Of a DNA stretch of 64,000 bases, positions 1-8,346 are shown in pieces. The position numbers and the translations under genes were made by a program. Below the pieces are notes generated by a model, which did not search any database, was not told the origin of the DNA, and saw only the letters and a program-made list of their open reading frames with translations. This DNA comes from Thermotogae bacterium (GTDB lineage: Bacteria; Thermotogota; Thermotogae; Petrotogales; Petrotogaceae), in NCBI GenBank assembly GCA_024233675.1, contig JACKPH010000003.1:62001-126000 (forward strand), written 5' to 3'. Position 1 is the stretch's first letter. Each line of letters begins with the position of its first letter.

Positions 1-1
1 G

Positions 2-610
2 TTTACGGTAGGAGGAATTCTTTTCACACTTATTATTTATTTCAGAATTTCAGGAAAAAATACTGTTAAAATAATTTTTTATTCTGTTTTATTCGGTGTT
101 TCTGTTTATTTATCAGGTTATGACTATTATATGGTTTATAAACTTATGAATGTACGCGGAATAAAACTGCTTTTAACTGTACTTCCTTTATTTGCGGTTT
201 TAAAAGTTATGAAAGATTATAAATTCAAAAAACCGACAAAAAATGATATAATATACCTGATAATGGGTCTGGCAGCTTTCGGAATATACATTCTCAGAAG
301 CGGGAATTACGGTTTCACATCGGATTTTGAGCGTTCCCTGAGAGATAGTTCGGAAAAAATTCTCGGAGCACGGCCGCGTACAAAAGAACTTTTTTCTTAT
401 TTTTTCTTTGTTTTAAAACCGACAAAAAATCTTTTACCTTTATGGGCACTGTTCAGAAGCATTCTTATATGTTCTGTAACAGATACATTTTTACACATAC
501 ATACTCCGGTTTATTTAGGTATTTTAAGAAGTTTCTACGGATTCGTATTTTATTTTATCATTACCTTAATATTCATTTTTTTCAAATCCGGTAAAGAGGT
601 GTTGAAATGA
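2..610 (+). CDS. DUF5693 family membrane protein, 3' part only
   Basis: The reading frame is open from base 2, so the real start lies before the window. The visible 202 residues contain several hydrophobic membrane segments and a central soluble stretch with the pattern YILRSGN...RPRTKE, which I recognise as typical of DUF5693 multi-pass membrane proteins. In other bacteria members often sit near S-layer or cell-wall polymer genes such as csaB; no such neighbour is visible here. The stop codon overlaps the start of the next gene (ATGA, 607-610), so the two are probably translationally coupled. Biochemical function is unknown. Confidence 0.75.
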   Translation, partial: FTVGGILFTLIIYFRISGKNTVKIIFYSVLFGVSVYLSGYDYYMVYKLMNVRGIKLLLTVLPLFAVLKVMKDYKFKKPTKNDIIYLIMGLAAFGIYILRSGNYGFTSDFERSLRDSSEKILGARPRTKELFSYFFFVLKPTKNLLPLWALFRSILICSVTDTFLHIHTPVYLGILRSFYGFVFYFIITLIFIFFKSGKEVLK

Positions 611-1002
611 ACCTGAAAATAATCAATCTCGACAGAAAAAAACTGTTTATACTTATGGAAAAACTCAGAGAACGTTTTGATGAAATAAGTCATGATATAG
701 TTCTTGCAGTTGATGAAATAGGTTATAACGGTATAAAACACGGAAAAAATGTAATGGTTGATATTTATCTCGAAAATAATTTTCTTGTAATGGTTTTTGA
801 AAGTGAAGGAATTAAAATCGAAGATAAATATTTCCGTGACAGCTATTATCATTCCTCAAATGAAATGCTTACACGCGAAGGCGGTATGGGGCTTTATATA
901 ACAAGAAAAATAGTTGATGAGTTTAATTATTCTTTTTCGGGAAATAAAAATATAATACAGATAAAGTTTGACATAAAAAAAAGACAGGAAGCTTTTAAAT
1001 AA
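607..1002 (+). CDS. Small GHKL ATP-binding protein, anti-sigma factor (RsbW/SpoIIAB) type
   Basis: A 131-residue protein made of a single histidine-kinase-like ATPase fold. The N box is visible as AVDEIGYNGIKHG (about residues 35-47) and the glycine box as GGMGLYITRKIVDE (about 95-108). Family members bind ATP and phosphorylate or sequester partner proteins such as anti-anti-sigma factors. There is no dimerisation/phosphoacceptor domain, so it is not a complete sensor kinase. It overlaps the preceding membrane-protein gene by 4 nt and is followed at once by a hairpin terminator. No STAS-domain partner is visible in the window, so the target is unknown. Confidence 0.75.
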   Translation: MNLKIINLDRKKLFILMEKLRERFDEISHDIVLAVDEIGYNGIKHGKNVMVDIYLENNFLVMVFESEGIKIEDKYFRDSYYHSSNEMLTREGGMGLYITRKIVDEFNYSFSGNKNIIQIKFDIKKRQEAFK

Positions 1003-1034
1003 GAAGGAATAACCTAAGGTTATTCCTTCTTTAT
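1001..1034 (+). terminator. Hairpin terminator between convergent genes
   Basis: A 14-bp perfect stem (1001-1014 with 1018-1031, 3-nt loop) followed by TTATTATTTTT on the plus strand. It starts inside the stop codon of the ATPase gene and ends against the stop codon of the aminotransferase on the other strand. The T tract is good for plus-strand transcripts and poor for the minus strand. Confidence 0.85.
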
Positions 1035-2224
1035 TATTTTTCATTATATGCTTTTATTCCTTCTTTAATTATTCTGCATGCCTTTTTTATTGCCTGCGGT
1101 TCAAGTACATAAGCTATTCTTATTTCTTTTTTTCCGGATCCCTCAGTTGCGTAAAAACCGTTAAGAGGTGCAACCATTGCTGTTTCTCCGTCTATATCAA
1201 AATCATTGAGAAGAAATTTTACAAATTCTTCCGAATCATCTACGGGAAGTTCTACAGAAACATAAAAAGAGCCCTGTGGTTTTTTAAATGATATTCCTTC
1301 TATTTTGCTGAGTTCTTCATAAACTGCATCTCTTCTTTGCTGATATATATTTTTCATTTCTTCTGTATATTTTTCATCAAGATTTTTTAAAAGACCTACT
1401 GTTCCTAACTGAGCCACTACAGGAGAACATAATCTTGATTGCGCGAATTTCATTGCCTGTGCAAAAAGTTTTTTGTTTTTAGTTGCAAAAACTCCGATTC
1501 TTGCACCGCAGGCACTGTATCTTTTTGAAATTGAATCCACAACTATAAATCTTTCTTTGGGTTCAAACTCCATAACAGAAACATGTTTTCTTCCGTCAAA
1601 TGTAAACTCTTTATAAACTTCATCGGATATTACAAAAATATCTTTTTCCTCTGCAAAATCAACTATTCTTTTTACTTCTTCAGAAGTATAAACTGCACCT
1701 GTAGGATTTGAAGGATTTGAAAATATAACCGCTCTTGTTTTTTCGGAATATACTTTTTCAAATTCTTCTTTTGAAGGTAATGCATATCCGTTTTCCGGAA
1801 GAGCTCTGACTGCTTTCAATTTTAAATTAAGCATTTCTGCAAATCCTCTGTAATTAGCATAAAAAGGTTCTATAACAATTATTTCGTCTCCGGGATCCGC
1901 TATTGCCGAAAGAGCAAATATAATAGCTTCACTTCCTCCTGTTGTTATCATTATATCTTCATATTCAAAACCCATATTCCATCTTTTATAATAATCGGCA
2001 AATGCTTCCCTTAATTCCGGTAAACCCGCTGAATGAGAATAAGATATTACTTTCTGTCTGTTACTTTCGATGTAATCATAAAATTCTTTAGGTGTTTCAA
2101 GATCAGGCTGACCTATATTTAAATGATAAACCTTTTTACCGTTCTTTTTAGCATTTTCTGCATAAGGTATTAGTTTTCTTATAGGTGATTCCTGCATATT
2201 TAATGCTCTCTGTGAAAAATTCAT
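1034..2224 (-). CDS. Pyridoxal-phosphate aminotransferase, class I/II (aspartate aminotransferase type)
   Basis: A 396-residue fold-type I PLP enzyme of normal family length. The PLP lysine lies in SISKRYSACGARIG (Lys about 234), and the NPSNPTGAVY motif (about residues 170-180) binds substrate and cofactor. It transfers amino groups between amino acids and 2-oxo acids in the cytoplasm; aspartate or aromatic specificity cannot be decided from sequence alone. It is a single-gene unit: a promoter lies upstream at 2261-2289, an SD GGAG precedes the ATG, and the gene is convergent with the preceding block. Confidence 0.9.
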   Translation of the reverse strand: MNFSQRALNMQESPIRKLIPYAENAKKNGKKVYHLNIGQPDLETPKEFYDYIESNRQKVISYSHSAGLPELREAFADYYKRWNMGFEYEDIMITTGGSEAIIFALSAIADPGDEIIVIEPFYANYRGFAEMLNLKLKAVRALPENGYALPSKEEFEKVYSEKTRAVIFSNPSNPTGAVYTSEEVKRIVDFAEEKDIFVISDEVYKEFTFDGRKHVSVMEFEPKERFIVVDSISKRYSACGARIGVFATKNKKLFAQAMKFAQSRLCSPVVAQLGTVGLLKNLDEKYTEEMKNIYQQRRDAVYEELSKIEGISFKKPQGSFYVSVELPVDDSEEFVKFLLNDFDIDGETAMVAPLNGFYATEGSGKKEIRIAYVLEPQAIKKACRIIKEGIKAYNEK

Positions 2225-2260
2225 TATATCACTCTCCGATATGAAATTTTTTTCATATAT

Positions 2261-2289
2261 ATTATATTTAATAAAACGGTTAAATTCAA
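2261..2289 (-). promoter_or_regulatory. Sigma-70 promoter of the aminotransferase gene
   Basis: On the minus strand TTGAAT (2284-2289) and TATAAT (2261-2266) are separated by exactly 17 bp, about 37 bp upstream of the ATG. This is a good match to the housekeeping consensus. Confidence 0.7.
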
Positions 2290-2415
2290 AACTCCGAATT
2301 CAAATTTTACCGATATTTAACAATGATTATTATCAAAAATCTGTTTTTTTTATTTTCCTTTATATTTTTATAATATTTTCCCTTAAAGCTCCGAAACAAA
2401 TTATATACAACGCTG

Positions 2416-2424
2416 TGATATAAT
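2416..2424 (+). promoter_or_regulatory. Extended -10 promoter of the exonuclease-PhoH operon
   Basis: TGATATAAT is a perfect -10 with an upstream TG. No convincing -35 lies 17 bp before it. The predicted start leaves a very short leader before the SD AGGAGG and the ATG at 2443. Confidence 0.5.
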
Positions 2425-2442
2425 AATAACAGGAGGATAATT

Positions 2443-3006
2443 ATGAATGATATAAATCAGCAAATATTTGTGGCTTTTGATTTTGAAACAACAGGTCTTG
2501 ATCCTTATTCCGGTGACAGAATAATAGAAATCGCCGCTGTTCCTGTTTACAACAGAAAAATAAAGTTCAGGTATTCTTTTAACACTCTTGTTAACCCTGA
2601 AGTAAAAATTCCCGGAGAAGTATCACGTTTTCATAAACTGAATAATTCAGATATTTCAAAAGCACCTACGTTATCCGAGGTTTTTGATTCTTTCAGAAAT
2701 TATCTAAGTAACAGTATACTTATTTCACATAACATAACAATGGATCTTAAATTTATGGATGTTGCAGCAAAAGAAGTCGGATATTTTCCTATAAACTATC
2801 TTTATATAGATACTTTAGAACTTTCAAGATATTTTCTGGATGAAAAATCCTATAAACTTGAGTATTTAAGCAGGAAATATCTTCCGGGTACAGAAAGATT
2901 TCACAGAGCATGGGATGATGCTGTTGCAACCGCAAGACTTTTTTTATGGTTTACCGAAAAATATTCACTGAAATCCGTCTCTGATTTTATAAAAAAATGG
3001 GGGTGA
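2443..3006 (+). CDS. DEDDh 3'-5' exonuclease (DnaQ/PolC-exonuclease family)
   Basis: A 187-residue single-domain exonuclease. ExoI is FDFETTGLD with acidic residues at about 13 and 15. ExoIII is HRAWDDA near residue 155, which gives the DEDDh type. The domain resembles the proofreading domain of DNA polymerase III, but it stands alone and could equally trim DNA or RNA ends. It is the first gene of a plus-strand run; PIN-PhoH follows after 4 nt, which suggests a shared nucleic-acid processing transcript. The start has a strong AGGAGG SD. Confidence 0.85.
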   Translation: MNDINQQIFVAFDFETTGLDPYSGDRIIEIAAVPVYNRKIKFRYSFNTLVNPEVKIPGEVSRFHKLNNSDISKAPTLSEVFDSFRNYLSNSILISHNITMDLKFMDVAAKEVGYFPINYLYIDTLELSRYFLDEKSYKLEYLSRKYLPGTERFHRAWDDAVATARLFLWFTEKYSLKSVSDFIKKWG

Positions 3007-3010
3007 TTTT

Positions 3011-4288
3011 ATGGTAAAAAACTATGTGATTGATACTAACACTCTTATTCATGATCCAGAATCCATATTTAAATTCGAAGATAACAATGTAATAATACCT
3101 TTTCCGGTTATTGAGGAAATCGATAAACTAAAAACAAGACAGGACAGAATTTCAAAAGAAGCACGTGAAGTTAACAGAATTCTTGATTCACTGAGATCAC
3201 GTGGAAGTCTCAGTAAAGGTGTAGCTCTTGAAAACGGCGGAAAAATAAGAATAGTATCTCTTGATAAAAAAATTTATAATGAAAAAATCCCTAATGTTTT
3301 AGGCGATTCTATGGACGATTATATACTAAGATATGCACTATATCTTTCCGGTATTTCTGAGGAAAGAACAATAATTGTTTCAAAAGATCTTAATTTAAGA
3401 ATTAAAGCAGATGCGCTTAATCTTGAGTCACAGGATTATATGCATGATAAAGTTGATATAAAAAGTCTTTTTAAAGGATTTTATAAAATAGAAAAATCAT
3501 CATTGGAATATAAAACAGAATATTCTCCTGACGAACTGGGAGTAAACCCCACAGATTTATTTCCTAACTGTTATTTTGAAATAAATGATAAATTTTACAG
3601 GTACACTTCTGACAAAATAAAGCTTATAGGTTCTGATTATAATATAGATATTTTCGGTATTTCACCGCGTAATCCCGAACAGGTTTTTGCGGTAAATGCA
3701 CTTCTTGATAAAGACATACCTCTTGTAACTCTTGTAGGTACTGCAGGCACAGGTAAAACACTTTTAGCTGTTGCATCAGGTCTTGAAATGATTTTTTCAC
3801 AGAAAGCCTATAAAAAAATGTTAGTATCAAAACCTGTCATCCCTATGGGAAAAGACATAGGATATATTCCGGGTTCTATAGAGGAAAAAATGAGACCGTG
3901 GATTCAGCCAGTATACGATAATCTTGAATTTCTTTTTGAGGGCAAAGGTAAAAAACCGGAAGATTTTCTTTCAAAAAAAGATGTTCTTGAAATTGAAGTT
4001 TTATCTTATATAAGAGGGCGTTCAATCCCTAATCAGCTTATGATTATTGATGAAGCCCAGAATCTTACTCCGGCCGAAATAAAAACAATACTTACAAGAG
4101 TAGGCGAAGGAACAAAAATTATTCTTACAGGTGATCCTGACCAGATTGACAATCCTTATCTGGATGCTTCTTCAAACGGTCTTGTTTATGTTGCAAATAA
4201 ATTCAGGGATTCCGCTGTTTCGGCTCATATAACTCTGAGTCAGGGTGAACGTTCCGAATTATCTTCACTTGCTGCAAAATTACTGTAA
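3011..4288 (+). CDS. PIN domain-PhoH ATPase fusion protein
   Basis: 425 residues. The N-terminal PIN nuclease domain (about 1-145) begins NYVIDTNTLIHD, carrying the first acidic metal ligand. The C-terminal PhoH-type P-loop ATPase has Walker A GTAGTGKT (about 243-250) and Walker B LMIIDEAQ (about 343-350). Studied PIN-PhoH (PhoH2) proteins act as RNA helicases with ribonuclease activity. The ATG follows GGGGGTGAT. The gene lies between the exonuclease and the DUF4911/YqeG/YqeH ribosome-maturation genes, consistent with RNA metabolism. Length is normal for the fusion family. Confidence 0.9.
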   Translation: MVKNYVIDTNTLIHDPESIFKFEDNNVIIPFPVIEEIDKLKTRQDRISKEAREVNRILDSLRSRGSLSKGVALENGGKIRIVSLDKKIYNEKIPNVLGDSMDDYILRYALYLSGISEERTIIVSKDLNLRIKADALNLESQDYMHDKVDIKSLFKGFYKIEKSSLEYKTEYSPDELGVNPTDLFPNCYFEINDKFYRYTSDKIKLIGSDYNIDIFGISPRNPEQVFAVNALLDKDIPLVTLVGTAGTGKTLLAVASGLEMIFSQKAYKKMLVSKPVIPMGKDIGYIPGSIEEKMRPWIQPVYDNLEFLFEGKGKKPEDFLSKKDVLEIEVLSYIRGRSIPNQLMIIDEAQNLTPAEIKTILTRVGEGTKIILTGDPDQIDNPYLDASSNGLVYVANKFRDSAVSAHITLSQGERSELSSLAAKLL

Positions 4289-4365
4289 TTTTTATTTCTT
4301 TCTTTATAAATATTTAACCTAATTAATTTATAATTTACTGGCTATATAACCAGGGAGGTTTTTTT

Positions 4366-4623
4366 ATGTTAAAAAACGGATCAGAAAACAGAAATGAATA
4401 TGATATATATATAGATATGAAACAGGAAGAAATTCATATGATAACTTATCTTCTTGAAGCTGAAGATAATATTATGTCTATAAGAAAAAGATTCGAAGAC
4501 GGTCTTTTAAAAATAATAGTTCCAGAAGGAACAAAAGATGATGCGCTTATCCTTATAAATTCACTGAAAGAATATGTTGAACTGGAGGTTGTAAAGGTTG
4601 AACCGCATAACGGAACTGTTTAG
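4366..4623 (+). CDS. DUF4911 domain protein
   Basis: 85 residues, no membrane segment. The pattern of two short alpha/beta units, with IHMITYLLEAEDNIMSI followed by LLKIIVPEGTKDDALILINSLKE, matches what I recall of DUF4911, a small family often found beside yqeG and yqeH. The function is unknown; size and fold suggest a small nucleic-acid- or ligand-binding domain. The SD is GGGAGG. The last 26 nt overlap the start of the YqeG gene, so translation is probably coupled. Confidence 0.65.
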   Translation: MLKNGSENRNEYDIYIDMKQEEIHMITYLLEAEDNIMSIRKRFEDGLLKIIVPEGTKDDALILINSLKEYVELEVVKVEPHNGTV

Positions 4624-5665
4624 TAAATATATTCCTATACCACGTGAAAGCAAAAAAGATATTTTTTCCATAGATTATAAATCACTTAAAAAACTTGGTT
4701 TTAAAACTATTTTTTTTGATTATGATTTTACAATAACAGAATGGAAAGGCAAAGAAATATCACAGGAGACGCTCGAACTTTTCGGGCGTCTTTTGGATAT
4801 GGGATTTAAAGTTTCAATAGTTACAAATGCTCCGCGTGAAAGAGCAGAGATGGTTGAAAGTCTTACAAACGGAAAAATAAAAGTTTTCGGAAATATGAAA
4901 AAGCCCAGTACTTCAGGTATAAGAAATGCTTTATTTCAGACCGGTTCAAAACCTTCAACAACAGTAATGATAGGAGATCTGTTCCTTACTGATATACTTG
5001 CCGGAAACAAACTCGGACTGTATACAATTCTTATTAAACCCTATACTTTTAATATTCACAGTAAATATAAAAAAGTTACGGCTTTTATGTCCACTCTGCT
5101 TTATAAAATTTTTTTCTATACAATAGGATGGATTTTCCGTCTTATTGATTTAGGAGTTCCCAATGAATTCAAAAAAAATATATATGAAATTGATTATGAA
5201 AAATTAAAAGAAACAAATCATAAACTTATTATATTTGACTATGATAATACTTTAGTACCTTGGCATTCCGAAAATTTAAGCGGTGAAGTTGTTGATTTTT
5301 TTGTTTATCTTAAAAATCTTGGTTTTGATATTTTAATCGCTTCAAACGGAAGGGATTCAAGATTTGATTCGGTAAAGGATATTATAAAAAATATAGATAT
5401 AAAAATACAGACTCTTTCATTAAAACCATTGAAATACAAAATACAGAAAAAAATAAAAAGTCTCGGATATGAACCTGTACAATGTGTTCTTGTAGGTGAT
5501 CAGCTTTTTACTGATATAGTTTCGGGAACATATTCAGGATTTTATACTATAAAAGTTGAACCTTTATCAGAAAATGAGGGAAAATGGACACATTTTGTAA
5601 GAAATTTTGAAAGACTAAGTCTTAAAATGATGCGTGAAAGGCCAAAAATAAACAGAGAGGAATGA
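4598..5665 (+). CDS. yqeG: YqeG-family HAD phosphatase, tandem internal duplication
   Basis: 355 residues, about twice the length of ordinary YqeG (around 170). Two HAD IIIA-type units are recognisable. The first has motif I FFDYDFTITEW (Asp41, Asp43) and GDLFLTDILAG (from 126). The second has FDYDNTLVPW (Asp214, Asp216) and GDQLFTDIVSG (from 300). The halves align along their whole length, both starting P-E-KK-I-IDY. The start is TTG at 4598 with GGAGG 9 nt upstream, inside the preceding gene. The neighbouring yqeH matches the yqeG-yqeH pair of Firmicutes, where YqeH assembles the 30S subunit; the YqeG substrate is unknown. Confidence 0.9.
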   Translation: MNRITELFSKYIPIPRESKKDIFSIDYKSLKKLGFKTIFFDYDFTITEWKGKEISQETLELFGRLLDMGFKVSIVTNAPRERAEMVESLTNGKIKVFGNMKKPSTSGIRNALFQTGSKPSTTVMIGDLFLTDILAGNKLGLYTILIKPYTFNIHSKYKKVTAFMSTLLYKIFFYTIGWIFRLIDLGVPNEFKKNIYEIDYEKLKETNHKLIIFDYDNTLVPWHSENLSGEVVDFFVYLKNLGFDILIASNGRDSRFDSVKDIIKNIDIKIQTLSLKPLKYKIQKKIKSLGYEPVQCVLVGDQLFTDIVSGTYSGFYTIKVEPLSENEGKWTHFVRNFERLSLKMMRERPKINREE

Positions 5666-5669
5666 TTAA

Positions 5670-6767
5670 ATGAGTAAATGTTACGGATGCGGTGCGGAAA
5701 TTCAGTTTAACGATATATCTTTACCGGGATATGTTCCGGAATCAGTATTTTCCGAAACGGATAAAGTTTTATGCCAGAGATGCTACAAATTAAAACATTA
5801 CGGTCAGCTTCTTCCGGTAAGTGCTGATTCTGATTTTTCAAAAAATATAGATACTGTACTCAGAGATTTTAAAAATATAATTTATGTTATAGACATAATA
5901 GACTTTAACGGTACTTTCAGAGATGAAATATGCGAAAAAATAAAAAATAAAAATGTTATACTCGTTGTAAATAAAGTTGATCTTCTTCCTAAAGCAGTTT
6001 CTTATAATGATCTTAAAAACTGGGTTTATAATCAGGTGAAAGATAAATTGCCTATAAAAAGAGAATTTATAAGAATGGTAAGTGCAAAAAATTCAACCGG
6101 TATAAAAAGACTTTTCAGGGTTATAAAAGAAAATTTTAATTCCAAAATGCTCGTTATGGGAGTTACAAATGTCGGAAAATCTTCCGTAATGAATGCACTT
6201 GATTACAGTCATAATTCCACAGTTTCATCTTATCCGGGAACTACACTTAAATTAATAAAATCTAATATAAAAAATCTCGATCATGAAGTTTTTGATTCTC
6301 CGGGAATAGAACCAAAAGACAGACTTTCGGATTTACTGGATATTTATGCTCAGGTAAAAATGATACCGGTAAAGGAAATTTCAAGAAAAACTTTTAAACC
6401 TGACCCCGGAAGAGTACTTTTTATAAGTGCTCTTTTCAGAATGAAAATTCTTGATTATGTAAAAGATGATTTAAATCCTGTTTTTATAATATTTGCGCCT
6501 CAGAATATATCTTTTCACGAAACCAATGAGGAAAGAGCGGAAGAAATTCTCGGAAACAGAAAAGTTCTTTTCCCGCCTTTTGATGATAATTTTAACTTTG
6601 AAGCAATAGAGACTGAACGCAAAAATTATACAATATATGAGGGTAGTGATCTTGTGATACCCGGTCTGGGATGGATTTCTGTAAGAAGAGGTCCTCTTAA
6701 AACAACTTTATGGTATCCTAAAGGAATAAAACCTATAATAAGAAAATCTATGGTAAGTCCTAAATAA
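5670..6767 (+). CDS. yqeH: Ribosome biogenesis GTPase YqeH (circularly permuted)
   Basis: 365 residues. An N-terminal treble-clef zinc finger (CYGCG...CQRCYKLKHYG, about residues 4-45) precedes a GTPase domain with permuted motifs: NKVDLLPK (G4) comes before GVTNVGKSS (G1), PGTTL (G2) and DSPG (G3). YqeH/RsgA-type GTPases assist maturation of the small ribosomal subunit. The gene follows yqeG after 4 nt with SD GAGAGGA. The C-terminal beta-rich region (about 290-365) matches the family's usual RNA-interacting tail. Confidence 0.93.
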   Translation: MSKCYGCGAEIQFNDISLPGYVPESVFSETDKVLCQRCYKLKHYGQLLPVSADSDFSKNIDTVLRDFKNIIYVIDIIDFNGTFRDEICEKIKNKNVILVVNKVDLLPKAVSYNDLKNWVYNQVKDKLPIKREFIRMVSAKNSTGIKRLFRVIKENFNSKMLVMGVTNVGKSSVMNALDYSHNSTVSSYPGTTLKLIKSNIKNLDHEVFDSPGIEPKDRLSDLLDIYAQVKMIPVKEISRKTFKPDPGRVLFISALFRMKILDYVKDDLNPVFIIFAPQNISFHETNEERAEEILGNRKVLFPPFDDNFNFEAIETERKNYTIYEGSDLVIPGLGWISVRRGPLKTTLWYPKGIKPIIRKSMVSPK

Positions 6768-6785
6768 TTAACCGGAGGTGTATAC

Positions 6786-7373
6786 ATGAATTTAAAACAG
6801 CCTGGAATTGTAGCAGGTGTATCAAACAAACATTTACATTTATCTCAGAAAGATTTGGAAGCTCTTTTCGGTGAAGGATATGAATTACATCCTATAAAAG
6901 ATCTCGGTCAGCCGGGTCAGTATGCCGCTGAAGAAATTGTTGATCTTGTAGGCCCTAAAGGTATTATTGCAAAAGTAAGAGTTTTGGGTCCTGTAAGAAA
7001 AGACACACAGATAGAAGTTGCATACACAGATTCTTTTAAACTCGGAGTTCAGCCACCTGTAAGAGATTCAGGAGATGTTGAAGGTACACCCGGCCTTAAA
7101 CTTGTAGGTCCTAAAGGCGAAGTCGAAATTAATCAGGGTGTTATAATAGCAAAAAGACATATACATATGCACACAAAAGATGCAGAACATTACGGTCTTA
7201 AAGACAAAGATATAGTTTCAGTTTTTATAGACAGTGAATCAAGAAAAACAATTTTCCAGGATGTTCTTATAAGAGTAAGCGACAAATATGCTCTTGAATT
7301 TCATGTTGATACTGACGAAGCAAATGCATGTCAGTTAAAAAATAAAGATTTAATATATATAATAGAAGAATAA
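6786..7373 (+). CDS. pduL: PduL-type phosphate acyltransferase
   Basis: 195 residues, the usual size for PduL. Both zinc-binding histidine clusters are visible: SNKHLHLS near residue 17 and KRHIHMH near 122. The enzyme interconverts acyl-CoA and acyl phosphate (acetyl or propanoyl). With no microcompartment genes nearby and no encapsulation-peptide extension, it most likely serves as the housekeeping phosphotransacetylase that feeds acetate and ATP formation. The SD is GGAGGTG. It is the last gene of the plus-strand run and ends at a strong terminator. Confidence 0.9.
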   Translation: MNLKQPGIVAGVSNKHLHLSQKDLEALFGEGYELHPIKDLGQPGQYAAEEIVDLVGPKGIIAKVRVLGPVRKDTQIEVAYTDSFKLGVQPPVRDSGDVEGTPGLKLVGPKGEVEINQGVIIAKRHIHMHTKDAEHYGLKDKDIVSVFIDSESRKTIFQDVLIRVSDKYALEFHVDTDEANACQLKNKDLIYIIEE

Positions 7374-7381
7374 AATACCGT

Positions 7382-7414
7382 AAAACGTATATCTTAAAAG
7401 ATATACGTTTTTTT
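7382..7414 (+). terminator. Intrinsic terminator after pduL
   Basis: A 13-bp stem (7382-7394 with 7399-7411, loop TAAA) runs into seven T residues. It separates the pduL block from the tRNA promoter 20 bp downstream. Confidence 0.9.
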
Positions 7415-7434
7415 GGGATTAATACATATTTTTC

Positions 7435-7463
7435 TTGACTAAAATCAATTTTTATAGTATAAT
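7435..7463 (+). promoter_or_regulatory. Strong sigma-70 promoter of the tRNA-Thr gene
   Basis: TTGACT (7435-7440), 17-bp spacer, TATAAT (7458-7463). The expected start near 7470 leaves only a few bases before the mature tRNA at 7477. Confidence 0.9.
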
Positions 7464-7476
7464 TTCTCACGTAAAT

Positions 7477-7552
7477 GCAGAAGTAGCTTTAGTGGTAGAG
7501 CGCTGCCTTGGTAAGGCAGAGGTCATGGGTTCGAATCCCATCTTCTGCTCCA
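7477..7552 (+). tRNA. tRNA-Thr (anticodon GGT)
   Basis: A complete cloverleaf: acceptor GCAGAAG pairs with CTTCTGC (7542-7548), the anticodon stem CTGCC/GGCAG encloses loop TTGGTAA with anticodon GGT, and the T arm contains GGTTCGAATCCC. The 3' CCA is encoded. The D loop contains GTGGTAGAGC. It is a single-gene transcript with its own promoter and terminator. Confidence 0.97.
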
Positions 7553-7554
7553 TT

Positions 7555-7583
7555 CCCGGTATTTTAAAATACCGGGTTTTTTA
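7555..7583 (+). terminator. Terminator after tRNA-Thr
   Basis: A perfect 11-bp stem (CCCGGTATTTT with AAAATACCGGG) begins 3 nt after the CCA end and is followed by TTTTTTATT. The methyltransferase SD begins just downstream, so any read-through supplies that gene. Confidence 0.9.
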
Positions 7584-7602
7584 TTATAAAGGAGGATATG
7601 TC

Positions 7603-8346
7603 ATGAAATCTTATGAATATTATGATAACATATCATCAGAATACGACGAAATGTACGAAGATTATTACTGGAAAAGTCATAATGATATGATTAAAAATTA
7701 TATAGAACGCTTTACAAAAGATCTTTGCGGTAACTCGCTCGATATCGGATGCGGTACCGGAACATGGTCAAAACTTCTTTCTGATATGGGTTTTAAGTCT
7801 TACGGATTTGATCCTTCTGAAAAAATGGTAAAAATTTCGGCAGATAAAGTTAAAAACGGTATTTTTTCCCGGGGTTTTATAGAAACTTTTTCATATGATA
7901 TAAAATTCGATGTAATTACTGCTGTCGGAGATATACTCAGTTACTGTGAAGATTATTTTCAGGGAATTTATAATGTTTTCTGTCATCTTAAAAAAAACGG
8001 TGTATTTATAGGTACAACAGACAGTATAGGAAGATTCGCCTCTGATTCTTTTTATTCCGAAAGACTTGATATAACGGAAAAACTAAAATATAATAGATAT
8101 ATAGAAATAGGAATGTCGGAAAAACTCTCTTTCAGATCAAAACTTTTCAGTTCAGAAGAACTCGGATATACTTTAAAAAGTCTTTTCCGTAATGTCAGAA
8201 TATACGGAATAATGCCTTTTCCTTTTGAAGAAAATAAAAATCTTTATAAGTATTCCGGTCAGCTCAAAGAAGTTGAAAAAAAATACGGAGATGAATCTTT
8301 TATGAATAATTATGCGGAGCATCTGCTATTCGTGTGTAAAAAATGA
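7603..8346 (+). CDS. Class I SAM-dependent methyltransferase
   Basis: 247 residues from the ATG at 7603, which follows GGAGGATATGTC. A longer in-frame reading back to 7435 would run through the tRNA and terminator and is not credible. The SAM-binding loop is LDIGCGTGTW (about residues 47-56), followed by YGFDPSEKMV (second strand) and the DVITAVGD acidic region. Methylated substrate unknown; family members act on small molecules, RNA or proteins. The stop overlaps the start of the sigma-factor gene (ATGA), indicating coupled translation. Confidence 0.88.
   Translation: MKSYEYYDNISSEYDEMYEDYYWKSHNDMIKNYIERFTKDLCGNSLDIGCGTGTWSKLLSDMGFKSYGFDPSEKMVKISADKVKNGIFSRGFIETFSYDIKFDVITAVGDILSYCEDYFQGIYNVFCHLKKNGVFIGTTDSIGRFASDSFYSERLDITEKLKYNRYIEIGMSEKLSFRSKLFSSEELGYTLKSLFRNVRIYGIMPFPFEENKNLYKYSGQLKEVEKKYGDESFMNNYAEHLLFVCKK

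Noticed and set aside
2241..2423. 60-codon frame between the aminotransferase and the exonuclease
   Set aside because: No SD, AT-rich low-complexity translation, and it overlaps the promoters on both strands.
4335..4353. Small CTGG/CCAG hairpin just before the DUF4911 SD
   Set aside because: A four-base stem is too short to claim regulation.
7435..7602. In-frame extension of the methyltransferase back to 7435
   Set aside because: It would translate through the tRNA-Thr promoter, tRNA and terminator; the ATG at 7603 has a perfect SD.
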